Shown: piece by piece, positions 18,114-27,406 of the stretch
Layout of the letters: every line of letters begins with the position of its first letter
How positions within the stretch are numbered: position 1 is the stretch's first letter
Assembly (NCBI RefSeq): GCF_018304825.1
Contig: NZ_CP072649.1
Location: 372,001-436,000 of the forward strand
Reading direction: 5' to 3'
Length of the DNA: 64,000 nucleotides
Source of the DNA: Chloracidobacterium validum
Lineage (GTDB): Bacteria > Acidobacteriota > Blastocatellia > Chloracidobacteriales > Chloracidobacteriaceae
Translations under genes and position numbers: made by a program
The notes under the pieces: generated by a model
The model's database searches: none
What the model was told of the DNA's origin: nothing
Seen by the model: only the letters and a program-made list of their open reading frames with translations

Positions 18114-18923
18114 CTAGATTAGAAGTGCGCCGTGCATGACCGTCACCGCGCGTCCGCCAAGTGTGACGCGGCTGCCCCGGTCTTCAACCCGGACGATGCC
18201 ACCGCGCTTGGACGCCTGAAAGCCAACCAGTTTGGTTTTGCCAAGCTTGGCGCTCCAGTAGGGACCTAACGAACAATGGGCCGACCCCGTCACCGGGTCT
18301 TCGCCAACGCCTTTGGCCGGCGCAAAAAAGCGTGAAACAAAATCGTGGTCGGGTTCGCCCTCGTGGGCACCCGCCCGACAGGTCACTATCGTCCCCCACT
18401 TGGGTAAGGTCGCCAGCAGTCGCAGGTCGGGTTGAATCACGCGAAGGGTCGCTTCATCCTGGACCTCAACCAAATAGTTCGATTCACTGGCTCCGACATA
18501 CGCCAGGGGAGCGCGTAACGCTGCAAACAACTCGACTGGGGCGGCTGTTGGTGTGACCGGAAGTGCCGGAAAATCCATTTCAATGTCGCCGTCTTCCTGG
18601 CGGACACAAGAGAGTGGCCCACTCGCCGTATGGAAAACAACCACCCCGTCCGTCGGCACATCGCCTTGCTCATAAAGCACATGCGCGGCTGCCAACGTAG
18701 CATGCCCGCAGAGTTGCACCTCCGCTTCTGGCGTAAACCAGCGCAGTCGCCATCCCCCATCCGGCTCCGGCCAAACAAAGGCCGTTTCAGACAGGTTCAT
18801 TTCCAGGGCGATGGACTGCATGAGGTGCCGGTCAAGTGCAGCTTCAAGGCGGCAAACGGCCGCCGGGTTGCCCTGAAAGGGCTTGTCTGTAAAAGCATCG
18901 ACGGTAACAAGCTTGATTGGCAT
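18114..18923 (-). CDS. PhzF-family isomerase-like protein
   Basis: Member of the PhzF/diaminopimelate-epimerase fold family; true substrates are unknown for most members. The 269-residue protein opens with LVTVDAFTDKPFQGNPAAV, has the conserved Glu in MNLSETAFV near residue 47 (catalytic Glu45 in PhzF), WFTPEAEVQLCGHATLA near 70, and GEDPVTGSAHCSLGPYW near 210. The start at 18923 has a GGGAGTGG ribosome site; an upstream in-frame codon at 18959 lacks one. It lies 46 bases after ctaB and is probably the last gene of the respiratory operon. No phenazine genes are near, so a phenazine role is unlikely. Confidence 0.88.
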   Translation of the reverse strand: MPIKLVTVDAFTDKPFQGNPAAVCRLEAALDRHLMQSIALEMNLSETAFVWPEPDGGWRLRWFTPEAEVQLCGHATLAAAHVLYEQGDVPTDGVVVFHTASGPLSCVRQEDGDIEMDFPALPVTPTAAPVELFAALRAPLAYVGASESNYLVEVQDEATLRVIQPDLRLLATLPKWGTIVTCRAGAHEGEPDHDFVSRFFAPAKGVGEDPVTGSAHCSLGPYWSAKLGKTKLVGFQASKRGGIVRVEDRGSRVTLGGRAVTVMHGALLI

Positions 18924-18969
18924 GGTTCCACTCCCAATGTTGAAACTTGTGGCGCTCAACTGATGGCGC

Positions 18970-19878
18970 TCAGAGGCGGTTGAGCGTCATCAGCAGAAAC
19001 AACATGGGAAGATAAACCACCGATGCGCGCAAAACACGCTTGGCTGCCAGATTGGTTCGGGTTCGGGCCAGCGTGAGGCAAGACTGCAAAAATAGCCCGC
19101 CCAGCAGGAGTGCTCCAACCAAATACACCCAACCCGAAAGACCAAGCCAGAAGGGAAGGAGACTCAGCCCAACCGTGACCACGCCGGTCAGGAGCGTTTG
19201 GCGGATGGTACGCCGTCCATCCGCTTCAATGACCGGGAGCATGCCGATGCCGGCCCGGCGGTAGTCTTCGCGATACATCCAGGCAATGGCGTAAAAATGT
19301 GGGAACTGCCAGAAAAACATGATGGCAAACAGTACCCACGCCTCAACGGAGAGTGTCCCGGCTGCCGCCGCCCAGCCTACCAGTGGCGGCATTGCGCCCG
19401 GAAACGAGCCGATGGCGGTTGAAAGCCACGTGCGTGTTTTGAGCGGCGTGTAAATCCAGACGTAGCCAATGGCCGTGATGAGGCCAAGGATCGCTGTCAG
19501 TGGGTTGACCGTCGGACAAAGGTAGGCCTCGGCCGCTACCGTGAGCGTGATGCCGAAAAGCAGCGCCTGAAAAGGTGTTACCTGTCCGCTTGGAATGGGG
19601 CGCGTCGCCGTGCGCCGCATCTTTCCATCGGCTGCATGTTCCATCCACTGATTGAGAGCAGCAATGCCCCCCGACAACAGCCCCACGCCGACCATGGCGT
19701 GGAAAAAGCGCAGCCAGTCAATAGCTCCCGGTGTGCCAAGGATGAAACCAAACGCGGCGATAAGTACCACCTCGAAGGTAATGCGCGGTTTCGTCAATGC
19801 CCAGTAAGCCGCTAGCCGGCCACGGAAACCAGGAGCCAGTGTCAGCGTTGGGGCAGCAAATGCAACAGATTTTGGCAT
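18970..19878 (-). CDS. ctaB: protoheme IX farnesyltransferase (heme O synthase)
   Basis: Adds a farnesyl chain to heme B to make heme O, the precursor of heme A for the oxidase encoded just upstream. The 302-residue UbiA-family membrane protein has about eight to nine helices, the substrate/Mg motif NQWMEHAADGKMRRTATRP near residue 82-100, and the second loop YREDYRRAGIGMLPV near 212. It is the downstream neighbour of the cta genes. A heme A synthase (ctaA) is not in the window. Confidence 0.95.
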   Translation of the reverse strand: MPKSVAFAAPTLTLAPGFRGRLAAYWALTKPRITFEVVLIAAFGFILGTPGAIDWLRFFHAMVGVGLLSGGIAALNQWMEHAADGKMRRTATRPIPSGQVTPFQALLFGITLTVAAEAYLCPTVNPLTAILGLITAIGYVWIYTPLKTRTWLSTAIGSFPGAMPPLVGWAAAAGTLSVEAWVLFAIMFFWQFPHFYAIAWMYREDYRRAGIGMLPVIEADGRRTIRQTLLTGVVTVGLSLLPFWLGLSGWVYLVGALLLGGLFLQSCLTLARTRTNLAAKRVLRASVVYLPMLFLLMTLNRL

Positions 19879-19927
19879 GGTGACCTAATGTAACTTGATG
19901 ACCCGGGGCCGGAATCCGAAAAGCAAC

Positions 19928-20314
19928 CTATTGCTGCTTCAAAATCGGGTCAGATGAATACAGCGATGGGATGTCATGCGTTTTTTCGCGGGTGAAATAG
20001 TCCGCAAAGGTCAATCCGAACATCACGATCAGAAAGAAAAACGAGCCAACCACGACGGTTCTCGTCAGCCAGGTGCTGTAGCGGATGTGCATGAAATACA
20101 GAATGATGAGCGCGGCTTTCCCAATGGCAATCGCCAGGGCGACCGGGGTGTTGAAAACGCCCAAGTCCATGCTGGCCGTCCAAACTGTTACGACCGTGCC
20201 GATCACCAGCGCTGCCAGCACGGCCAAGTAGGTTGCTGGAGAAATGGTGGGATGGGCATGCCCATTGCCATGCGATTCTGCATGCGATTCTTTGGGATGT
20301 TTATCGTGCGCCAT
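19928..20314 (-). CDS. ctaF: cytochrome c oxidase subunit IV (prokaryotic type)
   Basis: Small accessory subunit of the heme-copper oxidase. The 128-residue protein has a His-rich N-terminus (HPKESHAESHGNGHAH) and three transmembrane helices, with LALAIAIGKAALIILYFMHIRYS, the pattern KA.L...YFMH being typical of prokaryotic COX4. The start at 20314 (MAHDKHPK) follows the ctaE stop by 13 bases; the frame is open further upstream over ctaE but without support. Residue stretch split here: the middle helix runs from about residue 62 to 84. Confidence 0.88.
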   Translation of the reverse strand: MAHDKHPKESHAESHGNGHAHPTISPATYLAVLAALVIGTVVTVWTASMDLGVFNTPVALAIAIGKAALIILYFMHIRYSTWLTRTVVVGSFFFLIVMFGLTFADYFTREKTHDIPSLYSSDPILKQQ

Positions 20315-20327
20315 AACGCCTGCCTCG

Positions 20328-21005
20328 TCAGTGATGTCCGCCGCCGCCGGGCGGGAGGTGCGCGCCGAGCAAATAAAGCAGCGGGAAAAGGAAAATCCAG
20401 ACCAAGTCAACGAAGTGCCAGTACAGACCGAACATTTCCACCGGATTGTAGTACTCTGGCGAGTACTTGCCCTGATAGGCCGTAATAAAAATCCAGACGA
20501 GCAAGCCTAACCCGACGATCATGTGGAGCGCGTGCAGGCCAGTCATGAAGAAGTACAAAAAGAAGAACATCTGCGCTCCGTTGGCGAGTTCGGGCGCCCC
20601 CGTCCACTGAAAGTTCAGGCCCGGCACATCGTGGTCGTGGTAGTGGTGCATGTACTCAAAGTATTTCACGACCAAAAACAGCGTGCCAAAGAAGCCAGTT
20701 GCGGCCAGGAAGCCAAGCAACCCGCCTCGCCGTCCCTTTTCAGCCGATGACACGGCAAAGACCATGGTGACGCTGCTGATGATCAGAAAGAGCGTGTTGA
20801 GACCACCCATTTTCCAGTCCATGCGGGCGCTGGCCACCATGAAGGCGTCTGGAAACTTGTGCCGATACACGGCATAGGCAGTAAACAACGCGCCAAACAG
20901 CAGGATTTCCGTGGCCAGAAAGAGCCACATGCCAATCGTGGCCGACTCTTTCTGCTGTTCAATGGTGTAAAAGTGATGGGCAACAGGGCTGTGTGCGTTA
21001 GACAA
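20328..21005 (-). CDS. ctaE: cytochrome c oxidase subunit III
   Basis: Core membrane subunit III of the caa3-type oxidase, 225 residues, about five helices. [20 protein letters not shown] near residue 26-45 and the C-terminal [18 protein letters not shown] near 196-213 are family hallmarks; WHFVD is nearly invariant. The start is TTG 21005, overlapping the ctaD stop; a GGGAGG ribosome site lies six bases upstream of it, so the non-ATG start with translational coupling is well supported. Confidence 0.95.
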   Translation of the reverse strand: MSNAHSPVAHHFYTIEQQKESATIGMWLFLATEILLFGALFTAYAVYRHKFPDAFMVASARMDWKMGGLNTLFLIISSVTMVFAVSSAEKGRRGGLLGFLAATGFFGTLFLVVKYFEYMHHYHDHDVPGLNFQWTGAPELANGAQMFFFLYFFMTGLHALHMIVGLGLLVWIFITAYQGKYSPEYYNPVEMFGLYWHFVDLVWIFLFPLLYLLGAHLPPGGGGHH

Positions 21006-22695
21006 CTTCGGCCTCCCTTCCGGTTCCGGTCGTGGTGGACGATGGCGGCGTAAGCCCGCCGGTCAACTTGCCGGTCTGCTTGGTTGGCTGTGCGGGACGG
21101 GTCGGGTAGTTGTAGGCCTCTTCCGTCACGATGGGCTGTTCGAGGAAGTTTTCTGGGGGCGGCGGCGAGGCCGTTTCCCACTCGAGCCCCTTCGCCCGCC
21201 AGGGGTTCGCGGCCACCTTCCCATAGCGCAGCGACCAGATGAGGTACACCAGCGGCAGCAGGTAGCCCACGCCCAGAATGGATGATCCGGCCGTGGACAT
21301 CACGTTCAAGACCTGAAACTCCGGCGCATAGACGTGATAGCGGCGCGGCATCCCTAGGTAGCCAATGATGAATTGCGGAAAGAACGACAAATTGAATCCG
21401 ACAAACACAATCAGCGCGCTCAACCGCCCCCACCATTCGGGATACATGCGTCCAAACATTTTGGGCCACCAGTAGTGCAGCCCGCCAAAGTAACCCATGA
21501 CCGCGCCTCCCACCATAATGAGGTGGAAGTGGGCAATGACAAAGTAGGTGTCGTGCAGGTGACGGTCCAACCCCATCGAAGCCAAGAACAGTCCCGTCAG
21601 CCCCCCAATGGTGAACAGCCCGATGAAGCCCAGGGCATAGAGCATCGGCGTGTCATAGGAAACTGAGCCTTTGTAGAGCGTCGCCGTCCAGTTGAAGACT
21701 TTCACGGCCGAGGGAACCGCTACCAAGTAACTGAGAATCGAAAACAGCATGCCGGCGTAGATGGACATGCTGGAGACGTACATGTGGTGTCCCCATACGA
21801 TGAAGCTGAAGATCGCAATGAGCAGGGACGAGATGGCGACAAACTTGTAACCAAACACACGTTTCCAGGTGAAGGCCGAAATCAGCTCACTCACCACCCC
21901 CAGGCTCGGCAAGATCATGATGTACACAGCCGGGTGTGAGTAAAACCAGAACATGTGCTGGAATAGAACCGGATCGCCACCCAGCGCCGGATCGAAAATG
22001 CCAACCCTGGCAAAGCGCTCGACGGCCAGGAGCACCATGGTGATACCGAGCACCGGCGTCGCCAGGACCTGGATGATGCTCGTCGCGTAGAGCGACCAGA
22101 TAAACAATGGCAGCCGAAACCAAGTCAGCCCCGGCGCACGCATCTTGTGAATGGTGACGATGAAGTTCAGCCCCGTCAGAATCGAGGAAAACCCAGTAAA
22201 GAACACCCCAAGCGTCGCGGCAATGACGTGAGTGTTGGCAAAGGTCGTGCTGTAGGGCGTATAAAACGTCCAGCCCGTGTCAATCCCGCCAACGGCGACC
22301 ACCCACAACGTGAACAGCGAGCCAATGACGAAAATGTACCAGCTCAGCAAGTTCAACTTGGGGAAGGCTACGTCCTTGGCCCCGATCATCAACGGAATCA
22401 GGAAGTTTCCAAGGGTCCCCGGGATCGAGGGCACGAGAAAGAAGAAAATGAGAATCACCCCGTGCAGCGTGAAGAACTTGTTGTACGTATCCGCCGTGAA
22501 CATGTCCGCCTGTGGCGTGAGCAGTTCGAGTCGAATGAGCAGCGCGAAGAAGCCGCCGAGGAAAAACATCAGCGTGATGGAAATCATGTAAAGCAGACCA
22601 ATCCGCTTGTGGTCGGTCGTAAAGAGCCACGATTTCCACCCGTAGTGAGAGTTCAGATAGTGAATACGCGGTAAGGAGACGTTTTCTTCGATCAT
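20998..22695 (-). CDS. ctaD: cytochrome c oxidase subunit I (A2-subtype heme-copper oxidase)
   Basis: Catalytic subunit that reduces oxygen at the heme a3-CuB centre and pumps protons. The 565-residue protein has about 12 helices. [13 protein letters not shown] near residue 240 contains a CuB histidine, HHMY near 290 the other two, and [15 protein letters not shown] near 375 the heme ligands. The motif YSHPAVY replaces the HPEVY of A1 enzymes: the proton-path glutamate is absent and a Tyr-Ser pair is present, which defines the A2 subtype. The gene is followed by an overlapping ctaE. Confidence 0.97.
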   Translation of the reverse strand: MIEENVSLPRIHYLNSHYGWKSWLFTTDHKRIGLLYMISITLMFFLGGFFALLIRLELLTPQADMFTADTYNKFFTLHGVILIFFFLVPSIPGTLGNFLIPLMIGAKDVAFPKLNLLSWYIFVIGSLFTLWVVAVGGIDTGWTFYTPYSTTFANTHVIAATLGVFFTGFSSILTGLNFIVTIHKMRAPGLTWFRLPLFIWSLYATSIIQVLATPVLGITMVLLAVERFARVGIFDPALGGDPVLFQHMFWFYSHPAVYIMILPSLGVVSELISAFTWKRVFGYKFVAISSLLIAIFSFIVWGHHMYVSSMSIYAGMLFSILSYLVAVPSAVKVFNWTATLYKGSVSYDTPMLYALGFIGLFTIGGLTGLFLASMGLDRHLHDTYFVIAHFHLIMVGGAVMGYFGGLHYWWPKMFGRMYPEWWGRLSALIVFVGFNLSFFPQFIIGYLGMPRRYHVYAPEFQVLNVMSTAGSSILGVGYLLPLVYLIWSLRYGKVAANPWRAKGLEWETASPPPPENFLEQPIVTEEAYNYPTRPAQPTKQTGKLTGGLTPPSSTTTGTGREAEVV

Positions 22696-22736
22696 GGCAT
22701 CACTCGATAGAGGTCACAGCCTGCTGACTGGCGGAA

Positions 22737-23903
22737 TCAGTTGGAGGTTGGACGAGCCGCATCTGGCGCAGGGCGCGTGGTTGGCGGTGGCGTCATGGGC
22801 GCGGCCGGCGCCGGGAGTGGCGGCGCTTGGCTTGGCTTGACGTTTCCGGTTGGCAAGGTCTGGTCAGGGTTCTGCCCAGCCGGCCGTGGCGCGGGCGCGG
22901 TGGGCGGTGCCACCGGCTCGAACTGCTCATACTTTCTGCCGAGATTCTTGATGTAGGCCACCAACTCGATGATTTGCTCTTCGGTCAGTTGCCCATCGTA
23001 ACCCGGCATGATGTTGTCGTAACCGGCGGCAATCTTGACCCCCGGCTTGATGATGGATTCCCGAATGTAGTTTTCATCGGCGACAATGACCTCGCCGGTC
23101 GTGAGTTGGACGTTCCGTCCATAGAGACCGGGCAAGTAGGGTCCCCGGGCCTCGGCATCGCCAGTGTGGCAGCCATTGCAAGCCAGCTTGTTGAACAGCG
23201 CCTCGCCGCGCAGGGCCAACGAACCGGTTGCCGCGCCATTGAGCCAGGCCTGGTACTCATGTGGCTCGAGCGCCACGACGGAACCGATCATGTTGGCGTG
23301 CTCCGTGCCGCAGTACTGTGAGCAAAACATGTGGTACGTCCCCGGTTTGGTGGCTTCGAACCAGACTTCCGTGTAGCGCTTCGGAATCACGTCCATGTGA
23401 ATCCGAAACGCCGGAACGAACATGCTGTGAATGACGTCTTCTGACACCATCACCAGCTTGACAGGTTTGCCAACTGGGATGTGCAGCGTGTTGATTTCGC
23501 GTTGTCCGTCAGGATGCTGGAACTTCCACATCCACTGCCGCCCGGTACAGGCGATCTCAAGCGCATCCTTGGGGGCTTTAGCGTCCTCAAAGTAAAGGAA
23601 GGCTCCCCAACCAAAAAACGACATGAAGAACAGCGAGGGAATGATAATCCAGGCCCATTCCAGGGCGACCGGGACGTGGGCTTCTTCAGCCAGTTGGTCG
23701 GGTGTCCGCCGGCGGTACTTGACGGCAAAGTAAAAAATCAGCAGGACGATGGCAATCGAGACGCCACCGCATACTGCCAGCATGAAGAAATACAGGGCAT
23801 CCACGTTGGGCGCGTTGGTCGAAGCCTGTTCGGGGAACAACGGCAGGCGCAGGGCCCGTGCTGCCCAGTCGGAATACGTCGTGAGTAAGGTCAATGGCAT
23901 CAT
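22737..23903 (-). CDS. ctaC: cytochrome c oxidase subunit II fused to cytochrome c (caa3 type)
   Basis: Carries electrons into subunit I through the CuA centre. Two N-terminal helices (about residues 35-60 and 78-100) are followed by a cupredoxin domain with the CuA motif CSQYCGTEHANM near 205-216. A C-terminal cytochrome c domain has CNGCH near 245 and a distal NIMPGYDG methionine near 300, making this a caa3-type subunit II. The tail after about residue 340 is Pro/Ala-rich. Start at ATG 23903, or the adjacent ATG 23900, both preceded by GGATAGG; the frame continues upstream across the SCO gene but has no support there. Confidence 0.95.
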   Translation of the reverse strand: MMPLTLLTTYSDWAARALRLPLFPEQASTNAPNVDALYFFMLAVCGGVSIAIVLLIFYFAVKYRRRTPDQLAEEAHVPVALEWAWIIIPSLFFMSFFGWGAFLYFEDAKAPKDALEIACTGRQWMWKFQHPDGQREINTLHIPVGKPVKLVMVSEDVIHSMFVPAFRIHMDVIPKRYTEVWFEATKPGTYHMFCSQYCGTEHANMIGSVVALEPHEYQAWLNGAATGSLALRGEALFNKLACNGCHTGDAEARGPYLPGLYGRNVQLTTGEVIVADENYIRESIIKPGVKIAAGYDNIMPGYDGQLTEEQIIELVAYIKNLGRKYEQFEPVAPPTAPAPRPAGQNPDQTLPTGNVKPSQAPPLPAPAAPMTPPPTTRPAPDAARPTSN

Positions 23904-23913
23904 GACGAAATAC

Positions 23914-24816
23914 CTATCCAGCGTTGGCGGCCGCATTGGAAGAAGCTGCCAACGCCTGCCGTTCTTTGCGTTCTTGCCAGAGGAAGTAACCAATCAAGCT
24001 CCCCAGTAGCAGCACTGTCAGTACGGCAAAAATCTTGACGGCCGTCAAAATCATGGGGGTGTAGCGGCCGGTTACCGGGTCATAGTGAAAGCAATAGAGC
24101 AGGACTTGTTCGACCGGGCTGCCGATCTTGCCCTGCGATGACTGAATGAGCGCAAAGCGGAGGTCGTTTGGGCGATATTCAACACCGTAGAAGTAGTGTG
24201 AAAGTTGTCCCTGTGGCGTGGCCACCATGATGGCGCTGGCGTGGGCATACTGTTGCGTGGCTTCGTCCCAGGCGTAGCGGAAGCCGAGCGCTGCCGCGAG
24301 GCGCGAGACTTCTTCTTCCCGTCCGGTCAGGAAGTGCCAGCCACCTTCTGTTCCGGGTCGCCCATAACGCTTGAGGTAACTTTGCTTCTTGCCGGCGGCA
24401 AGTTCGGAAGTTTCACGCGGATCAATACTGACCAGCACAACTTCAAAATCTTGTCCAGGCGTGTAGTGAACTTCCCGCAAGCCTTTGATGATGCCGTTGA
24501 TGATCTGGGTGCAGAGCATCGGGCAGGTGAAATACACCGGCGCAAGAATCACCGGCTTGTCGGTGAAATAGGTCTGGAGTGGTCGTTCGACGCCGGTCTC
24601 ATCCCGCAGTTGAACATCGAGCGGAAGCTGCGCCCCTAGGTTTTGGGTGACCCCGATTTGCTTGAGCAGCTCCGGCGAGCCGGTCGGCGTGCGGTTCGGG
24701 GCTGGCATTTCGACCTGTTGACCGGCGCCATACTGAGCCAACCCAACACTGCTGCTCAACCACAAACTGAGGCCCAAACTGAAAACAAGTCGGGCGGTAT
24801 CGAGGACGTATTTCAT
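23914..24816 (-). CDS. SCO1/SenC-family copper chaperone
   Basis: Membrane-anchored, periplasmic thioredoxin-fold protein that helps load copper into the CuA site of the following ctaC product. The copper motif is CPMLC (CxxxC) near residue 96-100, with the conserved distal His in the AHASAIMV block near 196-203. A signal peptide covers residues 1-27, and, less usual, a C-terminal transmembrane helix lies near 262-285, followed by a Lys/Arg-rich then Ala-rich tail. This C-terminal anchor is common for SCO proteins in alternative complex III operons. Start at 24816 (MKYVLD). Confidence 0.92.
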   Translation of the reverse strand: MKYVLDTARLVFSLGLSLWLSSSVGLAQYGAGQQVEMPAPNRTPTGSPELLKQIGVTQNLGAQLPLDVQLRDETGVERPLQTYFTDKPVILAPVYFTCPMLCTQIINGIIKGLREVHYTPGQDFEVVLVSIDPRETSELAAGKKQSYLKRYGRPGTEGGWHFLTGREEEVSRLAAALGFRYAWDEATQQYAHASAIMVATPQGQLSHYFYGVEYRPNDLRFALIQSSQGKIGSPVEQVLLYCFHYDPVTGRYTPMILTAVKIFAVLTVLLLGSLIGYFLWQERKERQALAASSNAAANAG

Positions 24817-24874
24817 AGCTATTCTACCTACGCACATAAGACCGTGCTCTCAAGCCAGATACCCAGTGGGGCAC

Positions 24875-25516
24875 CTAGTGCGCGCCCGGCGCGGACTGGT
24901 GTCCGCCTTGCGCCGGGGGGGTTGGAGCTGAACCCGCCATTGACGGCTTTTGTCCTCCATCCGGTGGCGCGGTCGCCGGACGCGGCAGCGGCCGCCCTGA
25001 GTTGGAATCGCCCGAATGCCGCAGGACTTCTTCTTTATCGAGAAGTGGCAGTCCGGTCCCGGCTGGGCGGTGGGTGCCTGTGGGGGCATTGAAAGCCTGG
25101 ACGCGATTGCTGCTTGGCAGGAGTTTGCGTTCGAGGGTGAGCTTCATGGCGCGTTCGATCGGGATGCGCACGACGTTCTTTTCCTTCGAGACCCAGCCGT
25201 AACTATGCAGGTGCGCGTCTTCCTTGGCGCGCCACTCACGCATATCGGCTTCAGGTGATTCCTGGAGCGGCGGCTCATGGTCGTTGATGACCCGTGGCTC
25301 ATCCTTGGCGCGCTCGGTTTTGGGTTGAACGACGCGGCTGCCGCGTTCATCCAGGTAACTGTAGAGAACGTTGATCACCACGGCGCAGCACAGGGTAAAA
25401 ATCAGGACGGCAATCCCAACGCCAAACACGGCTTTGATGTTGGCGTCGCTTTGCTCAAAGCCTTCGCCGTTTGGCAGCTCATGGTGGTCAGATTTATCGG
25501 GCTTAGTGTCCGCCAT
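24875..25516 (-). CDS. single-helix membrane protein of the alternative complex III operon
   Basis: A 213-residue protein with one transmembrane helix (about residues 30-54), a charged linker, then WVSKEKNVVRIPIERAM near 108-124 and a Pro/Gly-rich tail. Small proteins with a W..KE..V.RIPI.RAM motif recur between actF and sco genes in alternative complex III clusters, which fits this position. Probably a structural or assembly partner of complex III or the oxidase; the exact role is unknown. Its start at 25516 overlaps the end of actF by 14 bases. Confidence 0.75.
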   Translation of the reverse strand: MADTKPDKSDHHELPNGEGFEQSDANIKAVFGVGIAVLIFTLCCAVVINVLYSYLDERGSRVVQPKTERAKDEPRVINDHEPPLQESPEADMREWRAKEDAHLHSYGWVSKEKNVVRIPIERAMKLTLERKLLPSSNRVQAFNAPTGTHRPAGTGLPLLDKEEVLRHSGDSNSGRPLPRPATAPPDGGQKPSMAGSAPTPPAQGGHQSAPGAH

Positions 25517-26738
25517 GGGCAAACGCCTCCTTCAGGTTTGGGTCGTGGCGGGGGAGGAGCGGCCGTTGCTGCAAGTTGCGCAGGTAAAACCACACCCAAA
25601 TGCCGCCAATCGCCAGCGGCGTCACGACATCCATCCAGGTAATGTTGAAGTGCGAAAGGTGTTCGGCGGCGTGCAGTCCGTGTCCGGCGTCATAGGTCGG
25701 CTTGATCCACCAGAACAAGTCCACCATTCGCATGAAGATAATGAATGCGCCAACGTAAATGAGTGGCTTACCGGGGTCTTTGACTTGGCGTTGCAGCAGC
25801 ACCGCGAACGGCAGCATGAAGTGTCCGACCAGCAGACTGGCGGCAACATAACCCCAACCACCGTTAAGCCGGTTCAGATACCACGGCGTTTCTTCCGGCA
25901 GGTTGCCGGAATAGGTGATGAGAAACTGGGACAGCGAGGTGTAGGTCCACAGCATGGTGAACGCCAGCATCAAGTTGCCAAAGTCGCGGAAGTGCTTGGA
26001 GCGAATGAGGCCCTTGAACGGAGCGGCATCCGACATCAGCGCCACGCAGGCGACGGTGAAGCAGATGGCCGACAGCAGGTTGCCCACCATGTTGATGAGC
26101 GGGTACATCGAGGAGAACCAGTACGGCTCCAGCGACATCAGCCAGTCAATGTTGGAAAACGTCATGGTGATGGCCATGACGAGCAGCCCCGGACCGCTCA
26201 GGTTGCGGAGCTTCTGGGCCAGCTTCTTGTCGCCGCTTTGATCCTGCTGGAGCGACCACCGATTGAGAAAGTGTGCCCACACCAACCAGACCGTGAAATA
26301 AAACACGAGTCGCCCCAGGAAGAAGGGCACATTGAGGTAGGTTTCTTTCTGGTGCAAATGGTGGTCGGCATGAACCCGCGCCGTGTCCGTCCAGATGTAC
26401 AGCTTGTTGAGCAGGACGCCAGCCAAAATGGGCAGGAAGAAAATGGCCATCAGCCAGATGTTGCGGGTCGCGGCTTCCATCGCGCGTCGTCCCAGAATGC
26501 CCCAGCCGCCGCCGGTCAGGTACTGGATCATCAGCAAGACCATGGCGCCCAGCGTCACGCCATTCCAGAACGTAAAGGCAAACAGATAGGCATGCAGGAA
26601 CTGCCGAAAGTCAAGAACGGCAGCGACGATGGCCAGGATTGCGCCAATCCCGCCGATGACCAGCGCCGGCGTCTGAAACTGCTTGACAACCGACGGCACG
26701 GGGGCGTCCCACTGCACTTGTGTCGCGTCGTAGCTCAT
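25503..26738 (-). CDS. actF: alternative complex III subunit ActF (NrfD-like membrane subunit)
   Basis: Second NrfD/PsrC-like integral membrane subunit of alternative complex III, thought to bind quinol and form a proton path. The 411-residue protein has about ten helices, with SMYPLINMVGNLLSAICFTV and DFGNLMLAFTMLWTYTSLSQ typical of the ActF branch. The ATG overlaps the actE stop by one base (TGATG). It is shorter than ActC, as expected. Confidence 0.92.
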   Translation of the reverse strand: MSYDATQVQWDAPVPSVVKQFQTPALVIGGIGAILAIVAAVLDFRQFLHAYLFAFTFWNGVTLGAMVLLMIQYLTGGGWGILGRRAMEAATRNIWLMAIFFLPILAGVLLNKLYIWTDTARVHADHHLHQKETYLNVPFFLGRLVFYFTVWLVWAHFLNRWSLQQDQSGDKKLAQKLRNLSGPGLLVMAITMTFSNIDWLMSLEPYWFSSMYPLINMVGNLLSAICFTVACVALMSDAAPFKGLIRSKHFRDFGNLMLAFTMLWTYTSLSQFLITYSGNLPEETPWYLNRLNGGWGYVAASLLVGHFMLPFAVLLQRQVKDPGKPLIYVGAFIIFMRMVDLFWWIKPTYDAGHGLHAAEHLSHFNITWMDVVTPLAIGGIWVWFYLRNLQQRPLLPRHDPNLKEAFAHGGH

Positions 26739-27406
26739 CAGTGCGCTCCTCCCGAATGTGGGGCCGAAGGTGAAGCGGCTGGTTTTGCCGCCGCGGGGGG
26801 CGGGGCATCAAGCGCCGACCGATGCTCGGTGGGCACGTCCTCCAGTGTGGCGTTTTGGCTCAACTGGAGCGCCCGCACATAGGCCACAATCGCCCAGCGG
26901 TCAGACACCGGAATCTGGTGCGCGTGACCCGGCATCGCACCGTACCCATTCGTGATGACGGCGAAGTAATAGCCCACGGATTTATTGCGGGTTTCTGGGT
27001 CGTGAAACGATGGCGGCGGGGAAAACCCACGCTGCACGATCATGCCGTTGCCATACCCAGAAAACCCGTGGCACATCGTGCAGTAAATCGTGAACCGTTC
27101 CTGCCCCCGCTTCATGACTTCCTCGGTGACAGGGAAGGGAAATTCGGTCACGTAATCACCGTTTTCCTTGCGTCCAAGAAAAACTTCTGGATCGTCGCGG
27201 AGAAAACCACGCGCCACCGTGCCGGCCACCAGCGGACGGGCCGAGGAGCGGTCATTGAAGGTTTCACTGCGCTCAAGTGGATCGTAGCGCGGCTGGTAGC
27301 TCATTTTCTGCTTACAGCCGGTGCTGCCGGCCAGAAGCGCCGCCACGACGCCAGCCCACACAAGCGGCTTCAAGCGGGCCGAACCCCTACTCATTCTCAA
27401 CATCAT
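26738..27406 (-). CDS. actE: alternative complex III subunit ActE (monoheme cytochrome c lipoprotein)
   Basis: Periplasmic, lipid-anchored cytochrome c that probably passes electrons from alternative complex III towards the oxidase. The 222-residue protein has an N-terminal signal ending LLAGSTGC, a lipobox-like cleavage site, and one heme motif CTMCHGFSGYGNG near residue 129. YGAMPGHAHQIP near 172 supplies the distal Met. The start at 27406 has GGAG five bases before it and overlaps the actD end by 20 bases; ATG 27403 or 27394 are alternatives. The Ala/Pro-rich tail is linker-like. Confidence 0.9.
   Translation of the reverse strand: MMLRMSRGSARLKPLVWAGVVAALLAGSTGCKQKMSYQPRYDPLERSETFNDRSSARPLVAGTVARGFLRDDPEVFLGRKENGDYVTEFPFPVTEEVMKRGQERFTIYCTMCHGFSGYGNGMIVQRGFSPPPSFHDPETRNKSVGYYFAVITNGYGAMPGHAHQIPVSDRWAIVAYVRALQLSQNATLEDVPTEHRSALDAPPPAAAKPAASPSAPHSGGAH

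Noticed and set aside
25371-26882. 503-codon open frame on the plus strand opposite actF
   Set aside because: Antisense to actF and its neighbours; the protein is a His/Gln/Val-rich mixture with no recognisable domain.
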